Positions 1 to 7,424 of a stretch of DNA of 64,000 nucleotides are shown one piece after another. The DNA comes from Prosthecobacter debontii (GTDB lineage: Bacteria; Verrucomicrobiota; Verrucomicrobiia; Verrucomicrobiales; Akkermansiaceae), in contig CAMBTP010000004.1 in the NCBI GenBank assembly GCA_945870855.1, forward strand, positions 43,986 to 107,985, in the 5' to 3' direction. Positions within the stretch are counted from its first letter, which is position 1. Every line of letters starts with the position of its first letter. A program made the position numbers and the translations under genes. The notes under the pieces are model-generated. The model worked only from the letters and a program-made list of their open reading frames with translations, did no database searches and was not told where the DNA came from.

Positions 1-1906
1 GGGAGGCTCCGGTGAGAGCGGCTTGTTCGAGTTTCAGGGTGCCCAGGTTTTGTTCGCGCTGTTCGCGAGCCGCTTCTTTTATGCGGAGCAGTTCGAGGTA
101 TTCGGGGATGGAGACAAATCCATCGGGTAAAGCGGGAAGGCCGGCGAGGTCTTGTCTCGCCTGTTTATCTTCGGCTGTTTTGCTGAGGATTTTGTCGGTG
201 AGCGTATCGAGATCCACATGATCCGTGGTCCACTTCGTGATCTTTTCGCGCTCCTGCCGGATCTCAAGATCAAGCGCCGCCCTGCGGCCAAGGCGTGCGG
301 TTTTCTCTTTTTCCAGGACTTCGACAGAGCGGGTTTCCGGGAGGTCGGCCAAGGCGGTCATATCGGCTGTCCATTCCTGCTCGCTGCGTCCCTGCAAAGC
401 GGCTTGGTGGAGTCCTTTTTTGGTCTTTTCCCCGGCGATGAGTTTCTGATGTTCGTTGTCCGCGAGCTGCGCGGCCGCGAGACTTTCATGGCCGATGGTT
501 TTGAGGAGTTCCGTGTGGTGGTGGCGGGCGGAATCGAGAGCGGTGAAAAGCGCGTTCACATCGCCGATGCCGCTTTCGACGCTGAGTTTCAGATCCTGAT
601 ACTCCATGCGGAAGATGCCATCGGCCTGGTCTTCCCATGTTGCGGATGGAGTGAGGGTGACGGTTTCTGGTTCGCCAGTGCCTCGCTGAATTTTCACGGA
701 AATGGAGGCGGCGCTCTCCAGCTTCGCGGTGAGCTTTTGGGCGGCGATCTGGATGCGCAGGCGTTCGATTTCCTTTTCGAGTTTTCCGATCTCCACGAGC
801 AGTTCCGGGGGCACGGCTTTAGATTCGGAGAGTTGATTGGCGGCACGTTGCCACTCTTCCTTGGCTTTGGTGAGGAGTCCGTGCGCCACCCGCGTTTGTT
901 CGGCCTGGTTGCGCTTTCTGGCGTTCAGAAGTTCGGCCTCCAGGGATTCGAGGTCTTTGATGATGCCGGCGAGTTCGGTTTCCTTGCCTTGGATCACTTG
1001 TGCGGCACCCGGCCAGGCGACCATGACTTCTTTGAGGAGGCGCAGTTCGCCAGTAAGGCGTTGGCAGCGCTCGTCAAGCCCGGCGCGTTTTGCTAAACCG
1101 GCGCTAAGACTGTGGCCGGTGAGGACGAATTCCGCGTCAACGGACATTTCGCTGACGAGGCTGACGATCTGCGCGTTGATCCTGTCCACCGATTCTTCGT
1201 GCTGGATGACGTCCTTCAATTTGCGGCGGACGGTTTCCATAGTGTAATAGGCTTCGACAATCGGGCCTTTGCCGTTTGAAAAAGGATTATCGATGCCGCG
1301 GCCTTTCTCCGGGCCATGGGAGCCGATGTCCCAACGGCCGAAGTGCTGAGTGACGCGGGCGGCGAGGGCGGCGGAGAGTCTGTCGGGTGGGATGTCGCCG
1401 GGAATGGCGGCCGGGCCGGCGAGCAGGGATTGGACTTCGTCGATCTTGCCGGAGCTGGCGCGCAGTTGCTCCATGGTGGCGGCAAGTTGCGCCTGGCTGG
1501 TGAACAACACGTGCTGCCAGGTGGCTTCATTACGGCGGAGCAAGGTGGCGAGTTCGGCCTGGACTTTGGCGGGATCGGCGATGCCGGCGGCACCCTCCGC
1601 CTGGAGGCTGGAGGCGGCTCCGGCACCCCAGGCTTTTTGGAGCGTCCAGACTTGGCCGTTGGCCTCGAATTCCAGAGTCACGCGAACATGATCGCCGCCG
1701 GGCTTGGGATACCAGCGGCCCATGGTGTTCCGCAAAGCGGCGGGGGGCAGGTTGGTGAGTGTGAAGAGCGCATGCCAGAGGGCGTTGCTCAGGGTGCTTT
1801 TACCAAACTCGTTAGGGCCTTCCAATACGTTGATGCCGTCTTGGAGCGTGCATGTGCGGTTGGCGGTGCCGCCGAAGGGATGGAGGCGAATGGAGAGAAG
1901 TTTCAT
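1..1906 (-). CDS. SbcC/YhaN-like AAA ATPase, N-terminal part (cut by window edge)
   Basis: This reading frame is open from an ATG at 1906 to the window edge, giving the first 635 residues of an SMC-like ATPase. A Walker A motif GPNEFGKST sits at residues 30-38, very close to the start as in SbcC, Rad50 and YhaN. The remainder is rich in charged heptad-like segments (long Glu/Lys/Arg/Leu helices), as expected for the coiled-coil arm. Walker B and the signature motif should lie beyond the window. The start overlaps the stop of the upstream nuclease gene in an ATGA arrangement (1903-1906), so the two are translationally coupled and probably form a DNA end-processing complex. Whether it is nearer SbcC or B. 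subtilis YhaN cannot be decided from the part seen. Confidence 0.85.
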   Translation of the reverse strand, partial: MKLLSIRLHPFGGTANRTCTLQDGINVLEGPNEFGKSTLSNALWHALFTLTNLPPAALRNTMGRWYPKPGGDHVRVTLEFEANGQVWTLQKAWGAGAASSLQAEGAAGIADPAKVQAELATLLRRNEATWQHVLFTSQAQLAATMEQLRASSGKIDEVQSLLAGPAAIPGDIPPDRLSAALAARVTQHFGRWDIGSHGPEKGRGIDNPFSNGKGPIVEAYYTMETVRRKLKDVIQHEESVDRINAQIVSLVSEMSVDAEFVLTGHSLSAGLAKRAGLDERCQRLTGELRLLKEVMVAWPGAAQVIQGKETELAGIIKDLESLEAELLNARKRNQAEQTRVAHGLLTKAKEEWQRAANQLSESKAVPPELLVEIGKLEKEIERLRIQIAAQKLTAKLESAASISVKIQRGTGEPETVTLTPSATWEDQADGIFRMEYQDLKLSVESGIGDVNALFTALDSARHHHTELLKTIGHESLAAAQLADNEHQKLIAGEKTKKGLHQAALQGRSEQEWTADMTALADLPETRSVEVLEKEKTARLGRRAALDLEIRQEREKITKWTTDHVDLDTLTDKILSKTAEDKQARQDLAGLPALPDGFVSIPEYLELLRIKEAAREQREQNLGTLKLEQAALTGAS

Positions 1907-3027
1907 GGTTTCTGGAGGGATTCGATGATGTCCAGCGCCGTCTGGGCATCGCCTGGGTGGGAATCGTCTGTCAGCAAGGCGTGCAGCAGCGCCCCAGGCA
2001 GGGTGCCTTCGGGGAATCGCTGGGAAATGGTGGAGGCATCAAGCACGGGGGCTATGGTGCGTTCCTGCGAGAAATTCAGGAACCCGGGGCTGATCTCGCC
2101 GAGCATGGCATTGAGTCGGGCGATTTCCTCTTCACGCAGGCGGCCGCTCAACTGGAGGTCGAGGATGGTGTTGGGTGCGTCCAGGGATTCGCAGGTGGAG
2201 CGCAATTTGAGGATGTCGTCGGAATGATGCAGATCGGGGTGCAGGCGCACGAAGCGGATCGCGCCGGTCGTGAGTTGCTCGTGGCGACTGGTGCCGTCGG
2301 CGTCCATTTCGATCCACCAAGCATGACCCGGGTGGTTGCACTTCACGGAGTCCGGAGTGTGGATGCCGGGCATGAAATAAAGCGGCTTGCCGGTGGTGCC
2401 GGGTGCGGGGGCGGGAACATGGATGTGGCCGAGCAGCCATGTGTGCAGGCCGGCGTTTCGGAAATCGCTGTCGGCCATGTTGAAATAGCGTTGGTCGGCA
2501 TCGAGTCCGAGTCCCTCGACATTGCCGTGGGCGATGCCGATGTGGAGCATGTCCGCTGGCTTTTCCTCAGTGGCCACCCAGCCGATGGTATGCTCTTTGC
2601 CGTGCTTGCTCGGGCATGGGCACGCGTGGAAGCGAACCCGGTAGTCGTCGCTTTCGAAGTCCGTGCTTCCCGGTTCGGTAAGGGCGATCACGCGGCTGCC
2701 TTCCGCCGCGGTGCGGAACTGCTTCCAGAGTTTGCTATCCGCCCCCTCGCAGAAGTCGTGGTTCCCAGCCAGGACGAGAACGGCTTCGCCCTCGAATTTG
2801 CCGAGGATTTTCACCGCCCCCTCGACCTGAGCCTTGGTGACGGTGGTTTTGTCGAAGAGATCGCCCGCAACCACGATGAAGTGTGCGGCGCGCTCGTTGG
2901 CGATAGTGACCATTCGTTCCAGCGAGGCGAAGCGTTCTTCGATCAGGCGACCCTTGGCGGGTTCCGGATAATGGTTGAAGGAAAGGCCGATGTGGTTATC
3001 GGCGGTGTGGAGAATGCGGAGGCTCAT
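1903..3027 (-). CDS. SbcD/YhaO-like metallophosphoesterase (DNA nuclease)
   Basis: This 374-residue protein carries the complete calcineurin-like phosphoesterase motif series: H7...D10-N-H12, GDLFD at 55-59, GNHD at 88-91, AHGN at 166-169 and GHIH at 200-203. These residues bind the two metal ions of Mre11/SbcD nucleases. The C-terminal 170 residues match the capping-domain position of that family. It is the first gene of a two-gene unit; its stop overlaps the start of the SbcC-like ATPase. Family knowledge says such pairs process DNA ends and hairpins; the substrate here is inferred. SbcD and YhaO are both possible labels. Confidence 0.88.
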   Translation of the reverse strand: MSLRILHTADNHIGLSFNHYPEPAKGRLIEERFASLERMVTIANERAAHFIVVAGDLFDKTTVTKAQVEGAVKILGKFEGEAVLVLAGNHDFCEGADSKLWKQFRTAAEGSRVIALTEPGSTDFESDDYRVRFHACPCPSKHGKEHTIGWVATEEKPADMLHIGIAHGNVEGLGLDADQRYFNMADSDFRNAGLHTWLLGHIHVPAPAPGTTGKPLYFMPGIHTPDSVKCNHPGHAWWIEMDADGTSRHEQLTTGAIRFVRLHPDLHHSDDILKLRSTCESLDAPNTILDLQLSGRLREEEIARLNAMLGEISPGFLNFSQERTIAPVLDASTISQRFPEGTLPGALLHALLTDDSHPGDAQTALDIIESLQKP

Positions 3028-3150
3028 GAAAAGGGGAATTTGGAGTGAGAAATTACACGACCCAAAAATCTGCTGGAAATCCGGCAGGGTGAGAAGTGGA
3101 AACGTCAGGAATGGATGGCATTAGTAGTTCGCTTGCCGATGGGCTTTATT
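3028..3150. other. short intergenic stretch, nothing recognised
   Basis: It separates the nuclease operon from the small genes of the accessory island. I see no coding frame, RNA gene or clear repeat. Confidence 0.4.
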
Positions 3151-3486
3151 TCAGGTGGTAACGAGTTTCCGGATTTTGGGGCTGGCGGACGGTTCTTTGC
3201 GACGGCGTTTGTTGGCAGCATGGCCTGAAAGGAAATCCACCTTGCGGAAACGGCTGCTATCCCAGGGCACGTGGTGTTTTCCAACAAAGACCCTGATACC
3301 CGTGATGAAGAGTCCCTGATGTCCATCCGCTGCCGACCTGACTTTTTCCACGTGGTAGACGGTTTTTTCATTCAGCGGCCCGTCGGGAAAGGAGTACGCA
3401 TCCGGCAAGGATTCCATTCGGCAGATCGGGGCTGATAAGTCGGTATTGATGGCGACAACACGATCGCCGGGGGCAAATGTTTCCAT
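3151..3486 (-). CDS. small hypothetical protein (111 aa)
   Basis: The predicted product begins METFAPGDRVVAINTDLS and ends in a basic tail containing a KRRRKE stretch. The N-terminal half, with a GDRVVAIN turn and alternating hydrophobic residues, reads like a small beta-barrel (SH3- or KOW-like) domain; this is inference. I chose the ATG at 3486 because the protein-like composition starts there; an upstream in-frame ATG at 3525 would add 13 residues. No Shine-Dalgarno is obvious at either. It lies alone on the minus strand at the left of the accessory island. I do not recognise a named family. Confidence 0.55.
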   Translation of the reverse strand: METFAPGDRVVAINTDLSAPICRMESLPDAYSFPDGPLNEKTVYHVEKVRSAADGHQGLFITGIRVFVGKHHVPWDSSRFRKVDFLSGHAANKRRRKEPSASPKIRKLVTT

Positions 3487-3696
3487 GGTTTGTAGGTGGT
3501 AAGCGGTTAGGACAAAATGCGCCATTTTCGACCACCGCCAGCAACTGCCGGGCGCGGCTGACGGCTATGAAGTGGAAGATCGGTGGGCGTGGAGGATGAG
3601 GAAGTCGGAGGGATCGCAGAGGCCGGTTTTTTTCCAAACGGCTGAGATTGATTTTCCATAGGCATTGGTTGACGGGCGGAATCATCCAGCCCCCAT

Positions 3697-3987
3697 CTAG
3701 GGTTTTTCCGCCTCCCAGTTTCCCAGCACTTCGCCGAGGACGACGGTGTAGGTGAGGTTGCCGTGCTCAAGGTCTACATCGGGCAGGAACTCGTCGTCGA
3801 GGGCGGAGAGAAGGGGCTGGATGTTCGATTCATCGAGACCGGAGCCTTTGAGGATGATGACCGTGCCGGCAATCGTGCCATTGGTGAGGTAGTGGAGGTC
3901 CACCGCCGCAACATCATCCCCGCCGCGCTGGGCGAGAAATCGTTCGGACGAGGGTGTGCGGAGGGTGCGTTTCCAGGTGAGGTTCAT
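3697..3987 (-). CDS. small hypothetical protein (96 aa), coupled to DUF4236 gene
   Basis: This 96-residue acidic protein has alternating hydrophobic segments (GTIAGTVIILKGSGL, YTVVLGEVLG), suggesting a small alpha/beta fold. Its start ATG overlaps the stop of the upstream DUF4236 gene in an ATGA arrangement (3984-3987), which strongly supports both being translated. No catalytic motif is visible and I do not recognise the family. It is soluble, without a signal peptide or membrane segment. As part of a two-gene unit in the island it may act with the DUF4236 protein, but nothing in the sequence says how. Confidence 0.6.
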   Translation of the reverse strand: MNLTWKRTLRTPSSERFLAQRGGDDVAAVDLHYLTNGTIAGTVIILKGSGLDESNIQPLLSALDDEFLPDVDLEHGNLTYTVVLGEVLGNWEAEKP

Positions 3988-4256
3988 GTCAGTGAGGTGA
4001 AGATCCAGTGAGACAATGCGAGTGAGGCCGGAATGGCCGTGATGAGAACGAGGCAGCCACAGCCTTTGCCGCTATCTTTGCTACTACTGCGGTAGCCCAC
4101 GCCGGTGCCGGGGATGCTGAAAGCCGTGTAGTTCCGGCCGCGTGAGCTTTTGCCAACCCGGAAGCCCCGCCCACCCACGGAATAGCCGATGCCAGAGCCA
4201 CTCAGGTTCACCCTGAACGGTCCTAGATTGATAGATTTGCGGTAGATAAGGCCCAT
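3984..4256 (-). CDS. DUF4236 domain protein
   Basis: The 90-residue product starts MGLIYRKSINLGPFRVNLSG and continues with glycine-rich beta hairpins (GIGYSVGGRGFRVG, IPGTGVGY). This is the hallmark pattern of DUF4236: an R-K-S-I-x-L-G-P motif followed by S-x-S-G-x-G-x-S-x-G. A C-terminal hydrophobic segment (CLVLITAIPASLALSHWIF) may be a membrane anchor. DUF4236 proteins are widespread in bacteria and phages, and I know no established function. It is the first gene of a two-gene unit with the 96-residue hypothetical gene. Confidence 0.75.
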   Translation of the reverse strand: MGLIYRKSINLGPFRVNLSGSGIGYSVGGRGFRVGKSSRGRNYTAFSIPGTGVGYRSSSKDSGKGCGCLVLITAIPASLALSHWIFTSLT

Positions 4257-4567
4257 GGGAAGTTACGGAGATTGCGGTTCTTACGGCCAGCTTTAGCAGG
4301 TGGGGTGGGACATCTACGGGGGCAGGCTGTAAAAAAATGCGATTTATGCGGAAAATCTGAAATTCTACTTCTGGCGCAGTTCACCAAATAAGTGGGGGTT
4401 CCCTCAAGGTTAATCGGCCAGAAGAGCACTTAGTTCCGCCAGTATCATCGTGCGGCTGGTGTGGCTACCTTTGTCGTCCAAGCGAAAGCCGAAGATGGAG
4501 TTGAATCGAAGGCTGCTTATTTCTTCTCAAAATCGAATAAATCCCCTCCCCGCCCGTCCATCCCTGC
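4257..4567. other. intergenic region between divergent genes
   Basis: These 311 bases separate the minus-strand DUF4236 unit from the plus-strand repeat protein, so promoters for both must lie here. A locally AT-rich stretch (about 4515-4545, just before the repeat-protein start) is the best candidate. I see no convincing gene, RNA or repeat. Confidence 0.35.
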
Positions 4568-5116
4568 ATGAAGGCCATCCTGCTCCCTGCCCTGTTGTTA
4601 TTCGTTCTCTCCACAATTTCACGCTCACAGACCTGCCGGGAGGTGGTTCGTGACGCTTCGGGGCGGGTGGTTCAGACCATCGAGCGCCAAAAGCAGGCGG
4701 GCAGCACGGAGCGAGCGGTGATCCGCGATGCTTCCGGACGGGTAATCGGAACTGCTACAACCCAGGTAAGCGCGGGAGGAGGTGGGCAAACCACTTTTCG
4801 CGATGCGCACGGAAGGGCGACAGGATCGGCGACCACGCAGGGCAGCTCATCCGGCTCGTCCCGCACTACATACCGGGATGCCAACGGGCGCACGACGGGT
4901 AGTGCCACCTCGAACAATTTTTCGGGGAGTGGCAGCCGCACCCAGTATCGCGACGCATCAGGGCGGTTGACAGGCACCGAAAGCACCCAAGGCACTAGCA
5001 CCATGACCACCACGCGACGTGATGCTTCAGGTCGCCTAGTTAGCAGTAGCTCAGGCAGTGGGAAGTGTCAGAGTCCGGTGCGTGTGCCGACTCCACCAAA
5101 CGGCACGCCCCGATAG
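4568..5116 (+). CDS. secreted protein with six 25-residue R-D-A-S-G-R repeats
   Basis: An N-terminal signal peptide (MKAILLPALLLFVLSTISRS) is followed by six copies of a motif reading RDASGR or a close variant (RDAHGR, RDANGR), beginning near residues 28, 53, 78, 103, 128 and 151. The period is therefore 25 residues, shortened to 23 at the last copy. Between copies lie Gly/Ser/Thr/Gln-rich linkers, often followed by GTATTQ or GSATT. The D-x-x-G-R core resembles YD/RHS-type repeats, though copies here are isolated and the protein is only 182 residues. It is probably an extracytoplasmic beta-structured or surface protein. No partner gene is adjacent. Function unknown. Confidence 0.7.
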   Translation: MKAILLPALLLFVLSTISRSQTCREVVRDASGRVVQTIERQKQAGSTERAVIRDASGRVIGTATTQVSAGGGGQTTFRDAHGRATGSATTQGSSSGSSRTTYRDANGRTTGSATSNNFSGSGSRTQYRDASGRLTGTESTQGTSTMTTTRRDASGRLVSSSSGSGKCQSPVRVPTPPNGTPR

Positions 5117-5151
5117 CCCTGGACGCAGCGCAGCACAGGCCGTGGGCCTCA

Positions 5152-5886
5152 TCATTTCTGCCAGACCGCACAGCCTTGTGCCCTGAGCGCCTCTGCATGG
5201 TTCACCTCCATCCGCACGGCGTCGGCGTGACATAGCAAGGGAATCCCCTCAAACTTCTTCCTGGCGAGGTGTTGGCCGTATTTCCTGACCAAGGTGCAGG
5301 ACTTGTAGCCATCGAGATGCTGAGCAAAACGTTCGTCCGGCGTTCGTCCGGTCATTCCGACGTAATAGCAGGGCTTCCCTGACTTGTAGCCGGGATTGGC
5401 ATCGCGGAAGCGCTTCACCTGAAGCACCTCGTTGGAAAGGCGTACGACGTAGATCCGAAATGCTGGGCGATCCACAGTGGTGCGTAATCGCTCGCGAAAA
5501 GCACCCGCCGCCACCTCTTGTCCGTCTTCACAGGCGACGACACTAAGGCGATCCTTCACCACGTGAAACACCGCGTTCTGGCCGTATTTCAAGCCGAGGG
5601 CGAGCACGTCCTCCCGGCTTAGGCCACTCACTGCGAAGGATTTTTCCGAGTGCGCCCAATCCGGAGACACGGCTGTGAGCCATAGCTTCCAGCATCCCAA
5701 CTGGCTCAATTCCCGGCGCAGACGCTTCGTCGCAACCTCGTCACCATCACGATCTCCGGCCGAATACGGATTGCAGGCGGTGATGATCCAGAACTCGGCG
5801 GGCCAATGCGGAACCTCGTCCTCCTGGGTTTTAGGAATGAAAAGGGTCGTCAGGTATTCCGGAAGTATGGCCTTGGGCGGTTTCAT
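5152..5886 (-). CDS. DUF3293 protein with GIY-YIG-like C-terminal domain
   Basis: The N-terminal half contains the DUF3293 signature: ITACNPYS, then a stretch of Arg/Leu helices (KRLRRELSQLG), W-L-T-A-V-S-P-D-W-A-H-S-E-K-S-F, and a KYGQNAVF-like end. The C-terminal 110 residues read IYVVRLS...CYYVGMTGRTPDERFAQHLDGYKS, with a later conserved Glu-rich helix (MEVNHAEALRAQG). This resembles a GIY-YIG nuclease core: two Tyr-containing strands, an Arg on the following helix and a Glu. Fusion of these two modules is unusual to me. I chose the ATG at 5886; an ATG at 5910 would add eight residues. Nuclease activity is inference. Confidence 0.65.
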   Translation of the reverse strand: MKPPKAILPEYLTTLFIPKTQEDEVPHWPAEFWIITACNPYSAGDRDGDEVATKRLRRELSQLGCWKLWLTAVSPDWAHSEKSFAVSGLSREDVLALGLKYGQNAVFHVVKDRLSVVACEDGQEVAAGAFRERLRTTVDRPAFRIYVVRLSNEVLQVKRFRDANPGYKSGKPCYYVGMTGRTPDERFAQHLDGYKSCTLVRKYGQHLARKKFEGIPLLCHADAVRMEVNHAEALRAQGCAVWQK

Positions 5887-6066
5887 TGCATACGGCTCAC
5901 AGAATACCATCCCGCCGTCCAGAAAAAGAAAAACCCTCGGAATCTCCCCCGCCTATCCTTTTGGTTGATCGCTGGCTTGCGGTTGTAACCGGCGCAATTC
6001 CCGGCCCCGCCGTGTCATAATGATTTGCTAAGGCACTCCGCCTAACATCACCCAAATCCTAACAGC

Positions 6067-6095
6067 AGCCCGCCCGGTTCATTCCGTGGCGGGCT
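6067..6095 (+). terminator. GC-rich hairpin in leader of 6129 gene
   Basis: AGCCCGCC (6067-6074) pairs perfectly with GGCGGGCT (6088-6095) around a 13-base loop and is followed by a pyrimidine-rich TCTTCG. It is the first of a recurring set of hairpins, each 30-80 bases before a plus-strand gene in this block. It could be an intrinsic terminator or an RNA-processing or attenuation element. Confidence 0.6.
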
Positions 6096-6128
6096 TCTTC
6101 GTTTACACCCGAACCACACACCAAACCA

Positions 6129-6452
6129 ATGATACCCACCATCGCCTCATACCAACTCGCAGCCAAGCGCTGCTCCTCTCAACACCACGTCTCCAAGTCT
6201 CTGCTCATCCTGCCGATCATCATGTGCGCTCTCACCTGCGTTTCATGCACCGAAGATGCAGCATCACCCCTCGTGGACGTCACGCCACTTGGCGACGGCT
6301 TCGGCAAAGGCGTGCGCATCCTCAACAAAGTGGAAGCCTCAGGTCTTATCGACGAGCTGCTCGATACATACGGCGCAGGCCAGCGTGAGCGGCGCAGCGG
6401 TTCTGCTTACAACAGCAACCGAGGTAACCGCAATGAAAGGAACGCCGCATGA
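6129..6452 (+). CDS. hypothetical protein (107 aa) coupled to nuclease gene
   Basis: The product has a basic N-terminus, a strongly hydrophobic segment (SLLILPIIMCALTCVSC) at residues 23-39 that resembles a lipoprotein-type signal, and a polar tail ending in Arg/Asn-rich sequence. Its stop overlaps the ATG of the nuclease gene in an ATGA (6449-6452), and it sits at the usual distance behind a leader hairpin. Both features support real translation although I recognise no family. The cysteine after the hydrophobic stretch lacks a Leu at -3, so lipidation is uncertain. Confidence 0.5.
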   Translation: MIPTIASYQLAAKRCSSQHHVSKSLLILPIIMCALTCVSCTEDAASPLVDVTPLGDGFGKGVRILNKVEASGLIDELLDTYGAGQRERRSGSAYNSNRGNRNERNAA

Positions 6453-7318
6453 TCGCTACCCTAAATCCACATGAAGCGCCGTTCACCACCGGACTGACAC
6501 CTTGGGCACAAACCCTACCTCAGCACATCAGCCCTTCGGCGGCTAAAGCCTACCTCGGCTGCTCGCTCAAGTTCTACTTCGAGCGAGTGGCCTGTATTCG
6601 GAAAGCCACACCCGTCGCTCTGCACCTCGGCAAGGCGGTGCATGCCGCTCTGCAATCGTTCCACCTCGCACGCTGGCGGGGTGGCGACGACTCGGTAGAG
6701 GCCGTGGCCAACGCCTACGAACTTGCCTTCCACCGTCTCGAACGAGACGAGGGACCGGTCAACTTCGACGATGAGGCCGAACGTGAGAAAGCCCGCCAAG
6801 ACGGCCTGCGCGTGGTCGCCGCCTACCTCGACTCCCCGGAGGCGATGAAGGAAAAGCCGCGTGCGGTGGAGGTGATGCTCAAGGAAAACATCCCCGGGCT
6901 ATCAGTTCCGCTGACAGGTGCCATGGACTTAGTAGAAGGCAATTTCACGCCGGTCGATTTCAAGTCCGCCGCCGCCAAACCGGATTCGGCTAACGCGGCG
7001 TTTGACCATGAGATCCAGCTCGTCAGTTACCAGCTGCTGATGGAGGCCGCCACCGGCGAGACACCGCCTTCGTTGGACCTAGTGTTCTTGGTGAAGACCA
7101 AGACCCCGCAGGTCATCCGGGTGAAATCCCCACCGGCCGACGCACACCGCAAGCGGCGGGTTGTGGCCTTGCTGGAGACTGCCGTCCAAGGCATCGCCGA
7201 AGACCGCTTCCACCCACAGCCCGCGATGCACTGCTCGTGGTGCCAGTTCAAAAACGAGTGCAAGGCCTGGCTGCCGGGCATGACGGTGGAGGATATCCAT
7301 CGAAAGCACGCGGCATAA
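6449..7318 (+). CDS. PD-(D/E)XK nuclease, Cas4/AddB/RecB-like, probable Fe-S cluster
   Basis: This 289-residue protein shows the RecB-family nuclease core: H65 in the GKAVHAAL helix, D160 (LTGAMD), D170-F-K172 (PVDFKS) and Q190 (HEIQLVSYQ). One cysteine near the N-terminus (C38, in AYLGCSLKFYFE) and three at the C-terminus (C262, C265, C271; CSWCQFKNEC) match the four-cysteine iron-sulfur staple of AddB and Cas4. Family members cut single-stranded DNA or trim DNA ends. It is translationally coupled to the preceding small gene and precedes the DUF3150 gene, so it probably acts in DNA metabolism of the island. No cas genes are nearby, so Cas4 as such is unlikely. Confidence 0.85.
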   Translation: MIATLNPHEAPFTTGLTPWAQTLPQHISPSAAKAYLGCSLKFYFERVACIRKATPVALHLGKAVHAALQSFHLARWRGGDDSVEAVANAYELAFHRLERDEGPVNFDDEAEREKARQDGLRVVAAYLDSPEAMKEKPRAVEVMLKENIPGLSVPLTGAMDLVEGNFTPVDFKSAAAKPDSANAAFDHEIQLVSYQLLMEAATGETPPSLDLVFLVKTKTPQVIRVKSPPADAHRKRRVVALLETAVQGIAEDRFHPQPAMHCSWCQFKNECKAWLPGMTVEDIHRKHAA

Positions 7319-7337
7319 AGCACCATGTATCCAACCT

Positions 7338-7372
7338 ACGCCCGCCTCGGTCCCTGTGATCGCGGCGGGCGT
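7338..7372 (+). terminator. GC-rich hairpin between nuclease and DUF3150 genes
   Basis: ACGCCCGCC (7338-7346) pairs with GGCGGGCGT (7364-7372) around a 17-base loop, followed by TTCCTTTTCCC. It lies 20 bases after the nuclease stop and 52 before the DUF3150 start. The T-rich tail suits an intrinsic terminator. Confidence 0.65.
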
Positions 7373-7424
7373 TTCCTTTTCCCATGTAAACATAAACCAA
7401 CAACCAAACTAAAATTGAATCATC

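Noticed and set aside
152..1096. Long plus-strand open frame of 314 codons
   Set aside because: It is the exact complementary frame of the SbcC-like ATPase. The minus frame has Walker A, a coupled start and coiled-coil composition; the plus frame has none.
4568..5116. CRISPR-like array in the repeated region
   Set aside because: The 75-base periodicity is a coding repeat with diverged units and a signal peptide; there are no conserved short repeats with unique spacers.
6449..7318. CRISPR-associated Cas4
   Set aside because: The nuclease has the Cas4/AddB residue set, but no cas genes or repeat array are in the window.
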